Assembly: GCA_017469745.1 (NCBI GenBank)
Contig: JAFUFS010000028.1
Span: forward strand, 62,001 to 126,000
Direction: 5' to 3'
Source of the DNA: Bacteroidales bacterium
GTDB lineage: Bacteria > Bacteroidota > Bacteroidia > Bacteroidales > UBA932
DNA: 64,000 nt
The translations under genes were made by a program, and so were the position numbers. Under the pieces are notes generated by a model. That model was not told where the DNA came from and did not search any database. It was given only the letters and a program-made list of their open reading frames with translations. Shown piece after piece: positions 16,860-25,533 of the stretch (positions are counted from its first letter, which is position 1; each line of letters opens with the position of its first letter).

Positions 16860-18608
16860 CTACCTTCTTCCGAAAAGCAGGTCCATGTCCCTGTCCATTG
16901 CCGGTCCGGCCACCTTCTCAGGGACGAACTTCCAGCTGCCGATGCGCTGGGGATCTCCGACCACTGCAGGATCGATAGAACCGTTGTCTTTCAGATAGTT
17001 GTAGAGAATGTCCCTGATTTCAGGATAAGTCTCCACTATTCTCTCCTCGATCTTTCCGGTGTCAACTCCGGCGGCTTCCATAAGGCCACCGCCGCCGCTT
17101 GCACGGTAGGACGTAACGGCCACGTTGTAAGTCTTGGCAGGATCCAGGGGCTCACCACCGACAAGGGATTCGATGTTGATCCTCTCGCCCTTCGGCTTGG
17201 TCACGTCGACTGTGTAGAAGAGACCGGCAGCCGAATCGAAGTTGTAGGAACGGCCAACGAACGACCAGGATTTCTGTCCGGTCCTGGGATCATCCCTGTC
17301 CACGATCTTAAGGACATGGTCGGAAGGAGAAGACACGGTGTTGATCCAGTTGTCATAGGAAGCCTCCAGGTAATCCTTGATCTCCTTGCCTGTCATCCTG
17401 ATGACATAGAGCTGGTTCTCGAAAGGATAGATGGTGAACAAGTCGTTGTAGATAAGCTTCCCGGCCTTTACGAAACCGTTGTAGGTGAGCGGTGCTGCGA
17501 ATGAAAGCTGGGCAGGAGCGCAGGTGATGGAGAGGGTGTGGACCAGGTTCAGGTAGTCGCACTGTCCGCGGTAGGCATCCCTTGTGGCGAGGTCCACCTT
17601 GAGTTCACCCACTTCCTTGGTAGTGAATGCCTTGACAGCAAGATAGTCATCATGGAACTTCTCTGCCATATCCTTGTCGATGTTGTAGCGGTCGACCAGG
17701 ATCAGCCTGGCGGAAAGCGTCTTGGAAGCTACCTTGCGATGGGAAACGTTCAAGTCGAGCTTGCCTTCTCCGACATAACGCGAATGGCTTCCGGAATTGA
17801 TAAGGCAGAGAGTGTCGCTTGCGACGACGGTTGGACGATGGTCATGTGAACAGATCAGGAAATCCACCCCGTGAAGGGTCTGCATAAGGTCAAGGCCCTG
17901 GCTTTCGAGCTGGGATCCATCTCCGTTGCCGGTCGCTGAATGAACCGCCACGATCACGACATGGGGTTTCTCCTTTGCAATGACCTTGTCGACATCCTGC
18001 TGGACGAGGGGAATAAGGTTCGCGAACTTCATCCCGGACCACAGACGCTCGGAAAGCCAGCCCGCGATGTTGGCGTTGTCGTAGCCGAGGACTGCTATCT
18101 TAAGTCCGTTCCTCTTCAGGATGGTGTAGGTCTGGAAATAGGGCTTGCCGTTGTCGTTGCGGATAGCATTGCCGGCCAGGAATGGAATTCCGAGAGCCTT
18201 CATGTCACGGTCGATCCTGTCGTAGACGGCGTGACCGGTCTCGATGTCATGGTTTCCGAGAACCACGGCGTCGTAGCCCATGTACTTTGCCATACGGGGA
18301 TAGACATGAGGGGTGATGGTGTCTACATAATTATAATAGTAGGCGGCATTGTCTCCCTGGAGGATGTCTCCTGCATCGATGAGAATCACGTTCTCCTTGC
18401 CTGCAGCGTTGCGCACGCTGTCGATGGTCCATTTCACTGAATAGAGTGACTTCTTGACGTTGTTCCCTACATAGGTGGAATCGAAATAGGTTCCATGCAC
18501 GTCATTGGTGGTGAGGATCGTCAATGAATAGTTCCCGTCCTTGGGGCCGGAACATGAAGCAGCGATCAGGACGGCTGCGATGATGGTTGTGAGATGTCTT
18601 GATTTCAT
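16860..18608 (-). CDS. 5'-nucleotidase/2',3'-cyclic phosphodiesterase (UshA-like), lipoprotein
   Basis: 582 residues from the ATG at 18608; earlier in-frame codons lie upstream of the promoter element. The lipoprotein signal ends at C19 (AASC). The N-terminal calcineurin-like metallophosphatase domain shows TTNDVHG (D36, H38), LGNHD and SHDHRPT, and the C-terminal nucleotide-binding domain begins around residue 340. Members strip phosphate from extracellular nucleotides, giving nucleosides and phosphate. A promoter element lies immediately upstream. It is divergent from the GSCFA gene. Confidence 0.9.
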   Translation of the reverse strand: MKSRHLTTIIAAVLIAASCSGPKDGNYSLTILTTNDVHGTYFDSTYVGNNVKKSLYSVKWTIDSVRNAAGKENVILIDAGDILQGDNAAYYYNYVDTITPHVYPRMAKYMGYDAVVLGNHDIETGHAVYDRIDRDMKALGIPFLAGNAIRNDNGKPYFQTYTILKRNGLKIAVLGYDNANIAGWLSERLWSGMKFANLIPLVQQDVDKVIAKEKPHVVIVAVHSATGNGDGSQLESQGLDLMQTLHGVDFLICSHDHRPTVVASDTLCLINSGSHSRYVGEGKLDLNVSHRKVASKTLSARLILVDRYNIDKDMAEKFHDDYLAVKAFTTKEVGELKVDLATRDAYRGQCDYLNLVHTLSITCAPAQLSFAAPLTYNGFVKAGKLIYNDLFTIYPFENQLYVIRMTGKEIKDYLEASYDNWINTVSSPSDHVLKIVDRDDPRTGQKSWSFVGRSYNFDSAAGLFYTVDVTKPKGERINIESLVGGEPLDPAKTYNVAVTSYRASGGGGLMEAAGVDTGKIEERIVETYPEIRDILYNYLKDNGSIDPAVVGDPQRIGSWKFVPEKVAGPAMDRDMDLLFGRR

Positions 18609-18613
18609 GACGA

Positions 18614-18621
18614 CAAAAATA
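18614..18621 (-). promoter_or_regulatory. promoter -7 element of the nucleotidase gene (TATTTTTG)
   Basis: An exact TAnnTTTG match on the minus strand only 5 bases upstream of the ATG, which would give an essentially leaderless mRNA. Confidence 0.5.
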
Positions 18622-18644
18622 CTATTTTTTCGTAATTTAGGGGC

Positions 18645-19520
18645 ATGATACAACTGAAACTTCAAACCCCGGTGGTCGCCGGCCACAGCCGGCTCGGCCT
18701 GAGAGTTTCCGACAGGGTGATGGTCCTTGGAAGCTGTTTTGCGGACAACGTGGGAGCAAAGATGGAGAGCCTCGGACTTGATGTCTGCACCAATCCCTTC
18801 GGTACTCTCTACAACCCTGTCTCAGTCTGCAACTCAGTGGCAAGGCTGGCCAGCGGAGTCCCTTTCAGGGAGGAAGAATGTGTCATGATGGGCGCGGGAG
18901 CAGGACTGGTCTGTTCTTTCAACCACCACACCTCCTTCGCCAGGAAGACCTTGGAAGAATTTCTGGACAATGCCAATGCCCGTCTGGAAGAAGCTGCAGA
19001 GGCCTGGACGAAGGCCAAAAAGGTGATAATCACCCTGGGCACGGCATGGTGCTTCGAGTACAAGAAAACGGGAGAAGTCGTTTCAAACTGTCTCAAGATT
19101 GACGGAAAGGAATTCGAGCGCAAGCGGCTTGGCGTCCGGGAGACCGTCCTTCTGCTGCGCAGCATGATCGGGAGGCATCCTAACAAGGAATTCATATTCA
19201 CTGTCTCCCCCATCCGCCACATGGCAGACGGAGCTCATGGCAACCAGATCAGCAAGAGCACGCTGCTGCTGGCAGTCGAAGAGATCTGTAGTTCTTTCCC
19301 GGAACGGACCGACTACTTCCCTGCCTACGAGATCGTCCTGGACGAACTCAGGGACTACCGTTTCTACGCTCCTGACATGGTCCACCCGTCCGACCAGGCT
19401 GCCGGCTACATCTGGGACCGCTTCGAAGAATGGGCCTTCCCCGAAGAAGAGCTGCCTGTCCTGGAGGAGCGCCAGAAGGAACTGATCCACAGCCGGCACC
19501 GTCCCAACACCATCCTTTGA
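18645..19520 (+). CDS. GSCFA domain protein
   Basis: 291 residues, cytoplasmic, with the family-naming GSCFA motif at residues 29-33 followed by a conserved NPFGTLYNP segment near 50-58 and a C-terminal HPSDQAAGY near 246-254. The family is related in fold to SGNH hydrolases, with the Ser of GSCFA and the late His as presumed active-site residues, but no substrate is known. It is divergent from the nucleotidase. The ffh promoter begins 21 bases after its stop. Confidence 0.85.
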   Translation: MIQLKLQTPVVAGHSRLGLRVSDRVMVLGSCFADNVGAKMESLGLDVCTNPFGTLYNPVSVCNSVARLASGVPFREEECVMMGAGAGLVCSFNHHTSFARKTLEEFLDNANARLEEAAEAWTKAKKVIITLGTAWCFEYKKTGEVVSNCLKIDGKEFERKRLGVRETVLLLRSMIGRHPNKEFIFTVSPIRHMADGAHGNQISKSTLLLAVEEICSSFPERTDYFPAYEIVLDELRDYRFYAPDMVHPSDQAAGYIWDRFEEWAFPEEELPVLEERQKELIHSRHRPNTIL

Positions 19521-19541
19521 TCAGGATTCGGGGACATTTTG

Positions 19542-19549
19542 TATATTTG
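19542..19549 (+). promoter_or_regulatory. promoter -7 element of ffh (TATATTTG)
   Basis: An exact TAnnTTTG match 30 bases upstream of the ffh ATG, between the GSCFA stop and ffh. Confidence 0.6.
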
Positions 19550-19579
19550 TACTTTCTTATCAAAACGACAGTACCGGAA

Positions 19580-20905
19580 ATGTTCGAGAACTTACAGGAG
19601 AGACTTGAGAGATCCTTCAAGATTCTGAAGGGAGAAGGCAGGATTACCGAGATCAACGTCGCCGAGACGCTGAAAGACATACGCAGGGCTCTGCTTGACG
19701 CCGACGTTAGCTACAAGGTCGCGAAGGAATTCTGCGACAGGGTCAAGGTCAAGGCCATGGGCCAGAACGTGCTCACCGCCGTGAAGCCCCAGCAGATGAT
19801 GGTCAAGATAGTCCACGACGAACTTGCCGAATTCATGGGCAGCCAGTCGATGGACATTAACATCAAGGGCAATCCCGGAATAGTCCTGGTGGCCGGTCTG
19901 AACGGTTCAGGTAAGACCACTTTCTCTGCGAAACTCTCATCCTACATCAAGAGCAAGCGCGGCATGAAGGTGCTACTCGCAGCCTGCGACACCTTCCGTC
20001 CCGCCGCAATCGAGCAGTTGAAGGTCCTGGGTGAACAGGTCGGAGTGGAAGTCTACACCGAAGACGGAGTCAAGGATCCTATCCGCATCGCAAAGAATGC
20101 CATCGCCAAGGCCAAGGCTGACGGCTATTCAGTAGTCATCATAGACACCGCCGGACGTCTGGCTGTCGATCAGGAGCTGATGGATGAGATCTCCGCCCTC
20201 CACAAGGCCGTCCAGCCCACCGAGTCCCTGTTCGTAGTCGACGCCATGACAGGACAGGACGCCGTCGAAACAGCGAAGGTCTTCAACGAGAGGCTTGACT
20301 TCGACGGAGTGGTTCTCACGAAGATGGACGGTGACACCAGAGGCGGTGCTGCCCTTTCAATCAAGTACGTCACCGGCAAGCCCATCAAGTTCATCTCCTC
20401 CGGAGAGAAGATGGAGGCCCTCGACATATTCCACCCCGAACGTATCGCCGACAGGATCCTGGGCATGGGAGACGTGGTCTCCCTGGTCGAAAAGGCCCAG
20501 GAACAGTTCGACGAAAAGCAGGCCCGCGAGACCCGCAAGAAACTCGCCAAGGACAAGTTCGGCCTCATGGATTTCTACAACCAGATCCAGCAGGTCAAAA
20601 AGATGGGTAACATCAAGGACCTGGCAGGAATGATCCCCGGAGTCGGAAAGATGATGAAGGACATCGACATTGACAACGACGCCGCCTTCAAGGGCATCGA
20701 GGCCATCATCATGTCCATGACCCCCGAAGAGAGGGACAATCCTGAAATCATCAACGGAAGCCGCCGCAAGAGGATTGCGGACGGCAGCGGAACCAATGTC
20801 GCCGAGGTGAACAAGCTTCTGAAGCAGTTCGAGACAACCAGGAAGATGATGAAGAACGCGCTGACCGGCAACCTGGCACAGCGCATGCGCTCTTTCAGGA
20901 GATAA
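19580..20905 (+). CDS. ffh: signal recognition particle protein Ffh
   Basis: 441 residues from the ATG at 19580, which follows the promoter; an earlier in-frame start would lie inside the GSCFA gene. It has the N domain, then the SRP GTPase G domain with GLNGSGKTT, DTFRPAA, DTAGR and TKMDGDTRGG, and the methionine-rich M domain ending in MRSFRR. With SRP RNA it delivers ribosomes making membrane proteins to FtsY. Its stop is three bases from the convergent lysA stop. Confidence 0.96.
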   Translation: MFENLQERLERSFKILKGEGRITEINVAETLKDIRRALLDADVSYKVAKEFCDRVKVKAMGQNVLTAVKPQQMMVKIVHDELAEFMGSQSMDINIKGNPGIVLVAGLNGSGKTTFSAKLSSYIKSKRGMKVLLAACDTFRPAAIEQLKVLGEQVGVEVYTEDGVKDPIRIAKNAIAKAKADGYSVVIIDTAGRLAVDQELMDEISALHKAVQPTESLFVVDAMTGQDAVETAKVFNERLDFDGVVLTKMDGDTRGGAALSIKYVTGKPIKFISSGEKMEALDIFHPERIADRILGMGDVVSLVEKAQEQFDEKQARETRKKLAKDKFGLMDFYNQIQQVKKMGNIKDLAGMIPGVGKMMKDIDIDNDAAFKGIEAIIMSMTPEERDNPEIINGSRRKRIADGSGTNVAEVNKLLKQFETTRKMMKNALTGNLAQRMRSFRR

Positions 20906-20908
20906 ATC

Positions 20909-22123
20909 CTATTCCCCTGCGAAATAATCCTTCCTCTTGGGAGCTTCTGCGATCCTGTCGGAATAGACTGACGGGGCGAAAGGACGCATGTTGTAACGTG
21001 AAGCCATGACCTGGCCGTAGGCTCCGGCACTGCGGATGGCTATCCTGTCACCTCTCCAGCTCTTTGCCAGGGAGCGCTCCTTGCCGAAGCAGTCGGAAGA
21101 CTCACAGACAGGGCCGACGACATCATAGACACGAATCTGCCTGGTGTCATTGTCCTCATAATGGGCTGTCACGTTTTCGATCTTGTGATAGGCACCGTAG
21201 AGGGCCGGACGGATCAGGTCGTTCATTCCGGCATCGACCATCAGGAAACGCTTGTTCTCCCCTTTCTTGACGTACAGTACTTCTGTGATCAGGGAACCAG
21301 ACTGGGCCACCAGCGAGCGGCCAGGTTCTATGTGGACTTCCTGGTCAGGCCTGCACTCGAGATTGTCGGAGATGGTCTTGAACCAGAGCTCGAAATCAGG
21401 GATGGGATTGCCGTCAGGGTCGTCATAATCTATTCCCAGACCGCCGCCCAGGTCGATGTTCCTGACCACGAGACCAGTCTCTTCGAAGCGCCTTACAATG
21501 TCGTTGACCTTCTCACATTCCAGCTTGATGACATCGGCGACCTCCATAATCTGGGAGCCTATGTGGAACTGGAGTCCGAAGAAATCGATGTAGGGGTTGT
21601 CCTTCACCATTGCGACCGCCTCGTCGAAACTGCGGTCGGAGATGCCGAACTTGTCCTCATAAAGACCTGTAGTGATGTAATGGTGGGTGTGGGGATCTAT
21701 GTTGGGGTTGATCCTGAGGCTCATGGGAGCCTTGCGGCCCAGCCTCCTTGCGATGTCGCTGACAATCTCTATCTCTTCGAGGGATTCGACCACGAAGGCG
21801 CCTATCCCGACCTGGAAGGCCTGGCAGATCTCCTTGTCGGACTTGGCCACACCGGCGAAGAATATCTTCTTGGGGTCGTAGCCACAGCTCACTGCGAAAT
21901 CGATCTCGTCTCCGCTGACGCAGTCAGCACCGATGCCCCTCGAACTCAGGATGTCATTCAGTCGCATGTCTGAATTGGCCTTGAGCGAGTAGTGGACATG
22001 GATGCCGTAATCCTTGGAAAGCTTTGCGACCTTGTCGGCGGTACGCTGGAAAAGGTCTATGTCGTAATAATAAAAAGGAGTCGCAACCCTCCTGAAAGAT
22101 GCGTAATCTTCAATCCTTAACAT
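20909..22123 (-). CDS. lysA: diaminopimelate decarboxylase
   Basis: 404 residues from ATG 22123, which places the start just after a TACATTTG element and gives the usual N-terminus. PLP is expected on K48 in HYSLKAN. DLGGGLGIDY and the GPVCES active-site Cys are present. It makes L-lysine from meso-diaminopimelate, the last step of lysine synthesis. It stands alone on its transcript, convergent with ffh. Confidence 0.93.
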   Translation of the reverse strand: MLRIEDYASFRRVATPFYYYDIDLFQRTADKVAKLSKDYGIHVHYSLKANSDMRLNDILSSRGIGADCVSGDEIDFAVSCGYDPKKIFFAGVAKSDKEICQAFQVGIGAFVVESLEEIEIVSDIARRLGRKAPMSLRINPNIDPHTHHYITTGLYEDKFGISDRSFDEAVAMVKDNPYIDFFGLQFHIGSQIMEVADVIKLECEKVNDIVRRFEETGLVVRNIDLGGGLGIDYDDPDGNPIPDFELWFKTISDNLECRPDQEVHIEPGRSLVAQSGSLITEVLYVKKGENKRFLMVDAGMNDLIRPALYGAYHKIENVTAHYEDNDTRQIRVYDVVGPVCESSDCFGKERSLAKSWRGDRIAIRSAGAYGQVMASRYNMRPFAPSVYSDRIAEAPKRKDYFAGE

Positions 22124-22145
22124 TTCCGTAATATATACAACTTTG

Positions 22146-22153
22146 CAAATGTA
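22146..22153 (-). promoter_or_regulatory. promoter -7 element of lysA (TACATTTG)
   Basis: An exact TAnnTTTG match on the minus strand, 22 bases upstream of the chosen lysA ATG. Confidence 0.6.
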
Positions 22154-22199
22154 ATCTAATTTTTCTAATTTCGAAGGACCTGAAAACATAACCACACCT

Positions 22200-22652
22200 A
22201 TGAAGATGAATTCTGACAAAGAAAATCTTCTTTTCTCGCTCATTGCCGGGAAAATCGGAAGGATCCGCGGAAAAAGAAAGATGAACGCGGAGCAGAAATC
22301 AAGGGCTGAAAGGGAAATGGATCTCGTGGAGACCAGGCTTTCCCGCTGGGTCGCTGAAGGAAAGCACCGGATCAAGTATGGCTGTCTGGAAGACATCCTC
22401 TTCGATCTTGACCTGACGTCCTACGAACTCACCCTCTACTGTTCTACCAGGCTCAAGAAGACTTTCCTCTGCTGGAGGAAGGAACTGAGGATGGAAGAAG
22501 CCAAGAAAATGCTTCTGGAGCACCCGGACATGCCTGCGTACCAGGTTGGAAAGGCCCTTGGAATCACGGACAAGTCGAATTTCCGCCACCAGTTCAAGTC
22601 AGTCACAGGGCTGACTCCCTCCCAATGGAGGGTAAAATTCAAAAAAGAGTGA
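22200..22652 (+). CDS. small AraC-type helix-turn-helix protein
   Basis: 150 residues, almost entirely the DNA-binding module of AraC regulators: a charged N-terminal helix (1-55) and two helix-turn-helix motifs (about 60-105 and 105-148) ending in VTGLTPSQWR. There is no ligand domain, so it must be controlled by its level, by a partner, or by the N-terminal helix. It is divergent from lysA and lies upstream of, but not within, the ABC operon, which has its own promoter. Target genes are unknown. Confidence 0.75.
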   Translation: MKMNSDKENLLFSLIAGKIGRIRGKRKMNAEQKSRAEREMDLVETRLSRWVAEGKHRIKYGCLEDILFDLDLTSYELTLYCSTRLKKTFLCWRKELRMEEAKKMLLEHPDMPAYQVGKALGITDKSNFRHQFKSVTGLTPSQWRVKFKKE

Positions 22653-22661
22653 ACTTTTTTT

Positions 22662-22690
22662 TGGAGATTTGTTTTTCATTCGTATATTTG
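22662..22690 (+). promoter_or_regulatory. promoter of the ABC/GntR/DUF2807 operon
   Basis: TTG at 22662-22664, an 18-base spacer and TATATTTG at 22683-22690 match the consensus. The element directly adjoins an inverted repeat. Confidence 0.7.
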
Positions 22691-22692
22691 CG

Positions 22693-22714
22693 GTGTACTA
22701 ATAAACTAATACAC
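22693..22714. promoter_or_regulatory. YtrA-like operator, GTGTA-N12-TACAC
   Basis: GTGTA (22693-22697) and TACAC (22710-22714) are an inverted repeat separated by 12 bases, starting two bases after the -7 element and so covering the likely start of transcription. GntR proteins of the YtrA type are known to use AGTGTA/TACACT half-sites with a similar spacer. The operon encodes such a protein, so self-repression is the likely logic. Confidence 0.6.
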
Positions 22715-22721
22715 TAAATAT

Positions 22722-23552
22722 ATGATTGAAATCAGAGACCTCGCTTTCAGCTATGGGAACGTTCCCGTCCTGAAAAGCATAACGACAAACCTCGAAGAAG
22801 GCCGCATCTACGGCCTTCTGGGAGAGAACGGTGTTGGCAAGACCACCCTTCTCACCCTCCTGTGCGGACTGAAGAAAGCAGGATCCGGTTCCATCAGCAC
22901 TGACGGAGAGAATCCTTTCGACAGGACCCCTTCCCTGCTGGAAAGACAGTATTACCTTCCTGACGAAGTAGTCCCGGTCGCATTGAAGGCCGAAGTGTTC
23001 GCCAAGGAGCGCGGAGCTTTCTGGCCTCTCTATGACCATGAGAAATTCCTTACCATCATGAAGGAATTCGAGAACGATCCGTCGAAGAAGATGAACCAGA
23101 TGTCTGCAGGACAGCTCAAGAAGACCTACATCTCCTTCGGGCTCGCCACAGGATGCAAGTACTTGTTCATGGACGAACCCACGAACGGGCTGGATATTCC
23201 TTCGAAAGCCCAGTTCAGGGCGGCCATAATGAAGTACACCCCCGAAGACTCCACGATCGTGATCTCCACCCATCAGGTCCGGGACCTCGAGAACATCATC
23301 GATCCGGTGATTATCCTCGACAAGCAGGATGTACTCCTCAACGCATCCATCGAAGAGATCTCGGAAAAACTGTACTTCGATTACGGTACCACATCAAGGG
23401 AAGACGCCCTCTACCGTGAGGCCCTTCCGGGAGGCTTCCTCCAGGTGTGCCCCAACACCGGCGGAGAAGAGAGCAAGGTCAACATCGAGGCCCTGTTCAA
23501 CGCAGTTCACGCCCACAAGGCACTTGTCAAGGAAATGTTCAACAAACAGTAA
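22722..23552 (+). CDS. ABC transporter ATP-binding protein
   Basis: 276 residues. Walker A is GENGVGKTT at 34-42, the signature is S128-A-G-Q, and Walker B ends at D151-E152 (FMDEP), with a following H-loop in STHQVRD. A C-terminal extension of about 80 residues is present. It energises the permease encoded 12 bases downstream. With a YtrA-type regulator in the operon, a role in cell-envelope stress or peptide export is plausible; the cargo is unknown. Confidence 0.9.
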   Translation: MIEIRDLAFSYGNVPVLKSITTNLEEGRIYGLLGENGVGKTTLLTLLCGLKKAGSGSISTDGENPFDRTPSLLERQYYLPDEVVPVALKAEVFAKERGAFWPLYDHEKFLTIMKEFENDPSKKMNQMSAGQLKKTYISFGLATGCKYLFMDEPTNGLDIPSKAQFRAAIMKYTPEDSTIVISTHQVRDLENIIDPVIILDKQDVLLNASIEEISEKLYFDYGTTSREDALYREALPGGFLQVCPNTGGEESKVNIEALFNAVHAHKALVKEMFNKQ

Positions 23553-23564
23553 GGAGGGACAGTC

Positions 23565-24404
23565 ATGAACAACACATTCAATTTCGAAAGATTCGGCAAG
23601 TATCTTGCCTACGATCTCAAGTCCGTCTGGAAGGAACAGAGAGTCTTCCTGGTCACCTACGCACTCATCCCGATCATCATCTACATCCTGACGATGTTCT
23701 TCGCCCTCGTAGGACATGGATTCTCCATGGATTTTTCGGACTTCTCACACTCAGGAGCCGGACTGGCCGCCAGGATAAGTGCCTTCTCGCTGGCTTCGGT
23801 CATATTCCTGATCTTCTTTCCTTCCAGGACCTATGGATTCATCACGGACAAGGCCAAGGGATCTGCCTGGATCCAGCTTCCGGCCTCAAGGCTCGAGAAG
23901 TTCGCCTCAATGATGCTCATCTGCCTTGTCATCATTCCGGTAGCATTCTTCTGCGCCTACCTTCTCTGTGATGCTTTCGTCTGCCTGGTTGACAAGGGAT
24001 GCGGATCATCCATCCTCTCAAGCTGGAGCAGTGCCGATCTGGCAAGCTACGAAGACGGCGACAAGAGCTTCAAGGTAGCCGGAAACGGTTTGTGGTTCCT
24101 CGCCAACGGCGTCCTGCAGATTGTGTCCGTGTTCCTGCTTGGTGCCCTGATCTTCAAGAAGAACAAGGTAGCCAAAACCATCCTTACGATTTTCGTAATC
24201 TCGCTTGCCCTTTCAGCAGTCATGGGATTGATATTGTCCACAATCGACTTTGACTCTTTCGGTGAGAGAGTTCAGGCCTGGGCTTTCAATCATTCCGACA
24301 ACATGGACTTCTGGTTCAATTTCTGGGGCAATGTCGAACTCGCAGTAGTAGTGATAGGCCTGGGCATCTGGTCATGGTTCAGGGTCAAAAATGTCCAACA
24401 TTAA
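23565..24404 (+). CDS. ABC transporter membrane protein
   Basis: 279 residues with about six hydrophobic helices (near 28-52, 68-90, 110-135, 165-190, 200-222 and 250-272) and no catalytic motif, as expected for an ABC-2-like permease. It follows its ATPase by 12 bases and precedes the GntR gene. A shift at the GntR gene permits two starts for that gene, one overlapping this stop. Substrate unknown. Confidence 0.8.
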   Translation: MNNTFNFERFGKYLAYDLKSVWKEQRVFLVTYALIPIIIYILTMFFALVGHGFSMDFSDFSHSGAGLAARISAFSLASVIFLIFFPSRTYGFITDKAKGSAWIQLPASRLEKFASMMLICLVIIPVAFFCAYLLCDAFVCLVDKGCGSSILSSWSSADLASYEDGDKSFKVAGNGLWFLANGVLQIVSVFLLGALIFKKNKVAKTILTIFVISLALSAVMGLILSTIDFDSFGERVQAWAFNHSDNMDFWFNFWGNVELAVVVIGLGIWSWFRVKNVQH

Positions 24405-24414
24405 TCCTGAGGCC

Positions 24415-24759
24415 ATGGAATTCAATCCCAACAAAGCAATATACCTTCAGATCCTCGACGCAATCCACGAGAGGATTCTGTCCGGCGAGCTCAAGCCGGA
24501 GGACAGGATACCTTCTGTCAGGGAATATGGGGCCGCGATCGGTGTCAATCCCAACACCGTCATGCGCACCTACGAGAAACTGACTCAGGAGGGTGTCATC
24601 TACAACAAACGCGGCATAGGGTATTTCATCTCGGAGAATGCCATGGAGATTGTCCTCGAGAGTTCAAGGAAGGACTTCATCGAGAACGAGCTGCCGGTGA
24701 TGATGCGTAAGATGGAACTCCTCGGCCTCGACCCGAAGGAATTATTTTCAAACAAATGA
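24415..24759 (+). CDS. GntR-family regulator, YtrA subfamily
   Basis: 114 residues: a winged helix domain (about 3-70; IPSVREYGAAIGVNPNTVMRT... is read as two short helices plus recognition helix) and a short helical dimerisation tail, with no ligand domain, which defines the YtrA branch. The start at 24415 gives the common Bacteroidetes opening MEFNPNKAIYLQI; an ATG at 24391 would add eight residues and overlap the permease gene by 14 bases. It probably represses its own operon through the repeat at 22693-22714. Confidence 0.85.
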   Translation: MEFNPNKAIYLQILDAIHERILSGELKPEDRIPSVREYGAAIGVNPNTVMRTYEKLTQEGVIYNKRGIGYFISENAMEIVLESSRKDFIENELPVMMRKMELLGLDPKELFSNK

Positions 24760-25454
24760 CTACCAACACGATGAAATCAATCAGGAACATACTGACGGCT
24801 GCAGCGATCGCCGTCACAGCAGCGACAGCCTCTTCATGCTACGTCCGCATCAGTGACGAAGCGAAGAAAGATTTGAAAAATGCCCTTGAACTCCGCCTTG
24901 CTAGCGCAAAAGAAGTCTATTCAGAATCCGACTCGGTCGTCTTCCGCCCCGGAGCTTTCACGAGCGTTTCTTCAATGGGCAGCATGGACGTGGAATTCAT
25001 CCTGTCCGACGGAGAGCCGGTGGTGAGCGTGTTCGGAACCCACATCACAAGAGACTCTGTCAAGGTGTACGTCAATGACGGTAAGTTGGTCATAGACACC
25101 AACTCCCCCATCATGTACGACGAGTTCGTACGCATCTATGCCCCTGCCGTCAGTGCAATCGAGACTAGAGGCAGCGGGGATTTCACAGGGACGTTGGAGG
25201 GAGAATCCGTAGAGGCAGTGAGCCTTGGCTCAGGAGACTTGAATCTGAATATCGTCAATGTCGTCAACCTGAATGTATCCTCCTCCGGATCCGGGGGCGT
25301 CGTACTGAGAGGCAAAGCAGCTGAAGCCGTCATCACTATGACGGGTTCCGGTGATCTCAATGCACTTGAACTTGACGCCGCAAAGATTACCGCAACCAGC
25401 CATGGCTCCGGAGACCTGTTATACAAGAAGGATGGAATCGTAGTCAGCGAATAG
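24756..25454 (+). CDS. DUF2807 (putative autotransporter-adhesin, GIN-type) lipoprotein
   Basis: 232 residues. A lipoprotein-type signal ends in ASSC around residue 28. The mature protein is a parallel beta-helix-like array with recurring GSGD steps (RGSGDF, LGSGDL, SGSGGV, TGSGDL, HGSGDL), the pattern of DUF2807. Such proteins are usually anchored at the envelope and often accompany GntR/ABC operons in Bacteroidetes, suggesting an envelope-stress response. The start overlaps the GntR stop by four bases (ATGA). Confidence 0.8.
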   Translation: MTTNTMKSIRNILTAAAIAVTAATASSCYVRISDEAKKDLKNALELRLASAKEVYSESDSVVFRPGAFTSVSSMGSMDVEFILSDGEPVVSVFGTHITRDSVKVYVNDGKLVIDTNSPIMYDEFVRIYAPAVSAIETRGSGDFTGTLEGESVEAVSLGSGDLNLNIVNVVNLNVSSSGSGGVVLRGKAAEAVITMTGSGDLNALELDAAKITATSHGSGDLLYKKDGIVVSE

Positions 25455-25533
25455 CAGCCTGTTGATAAGTTTTTCCTTTATTTGAGCAATTCATTGAGAA
25501 TTATTACTACTTTTATCTAATAATTCATGAATT

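Noticed and set aside
18645..19520. GSCFA protein as part of a defence or secretion system
   Set aside because: Its neighbours are housekeeping genes (ffh, lysA, a nucleotidase) and no partner gene is present.
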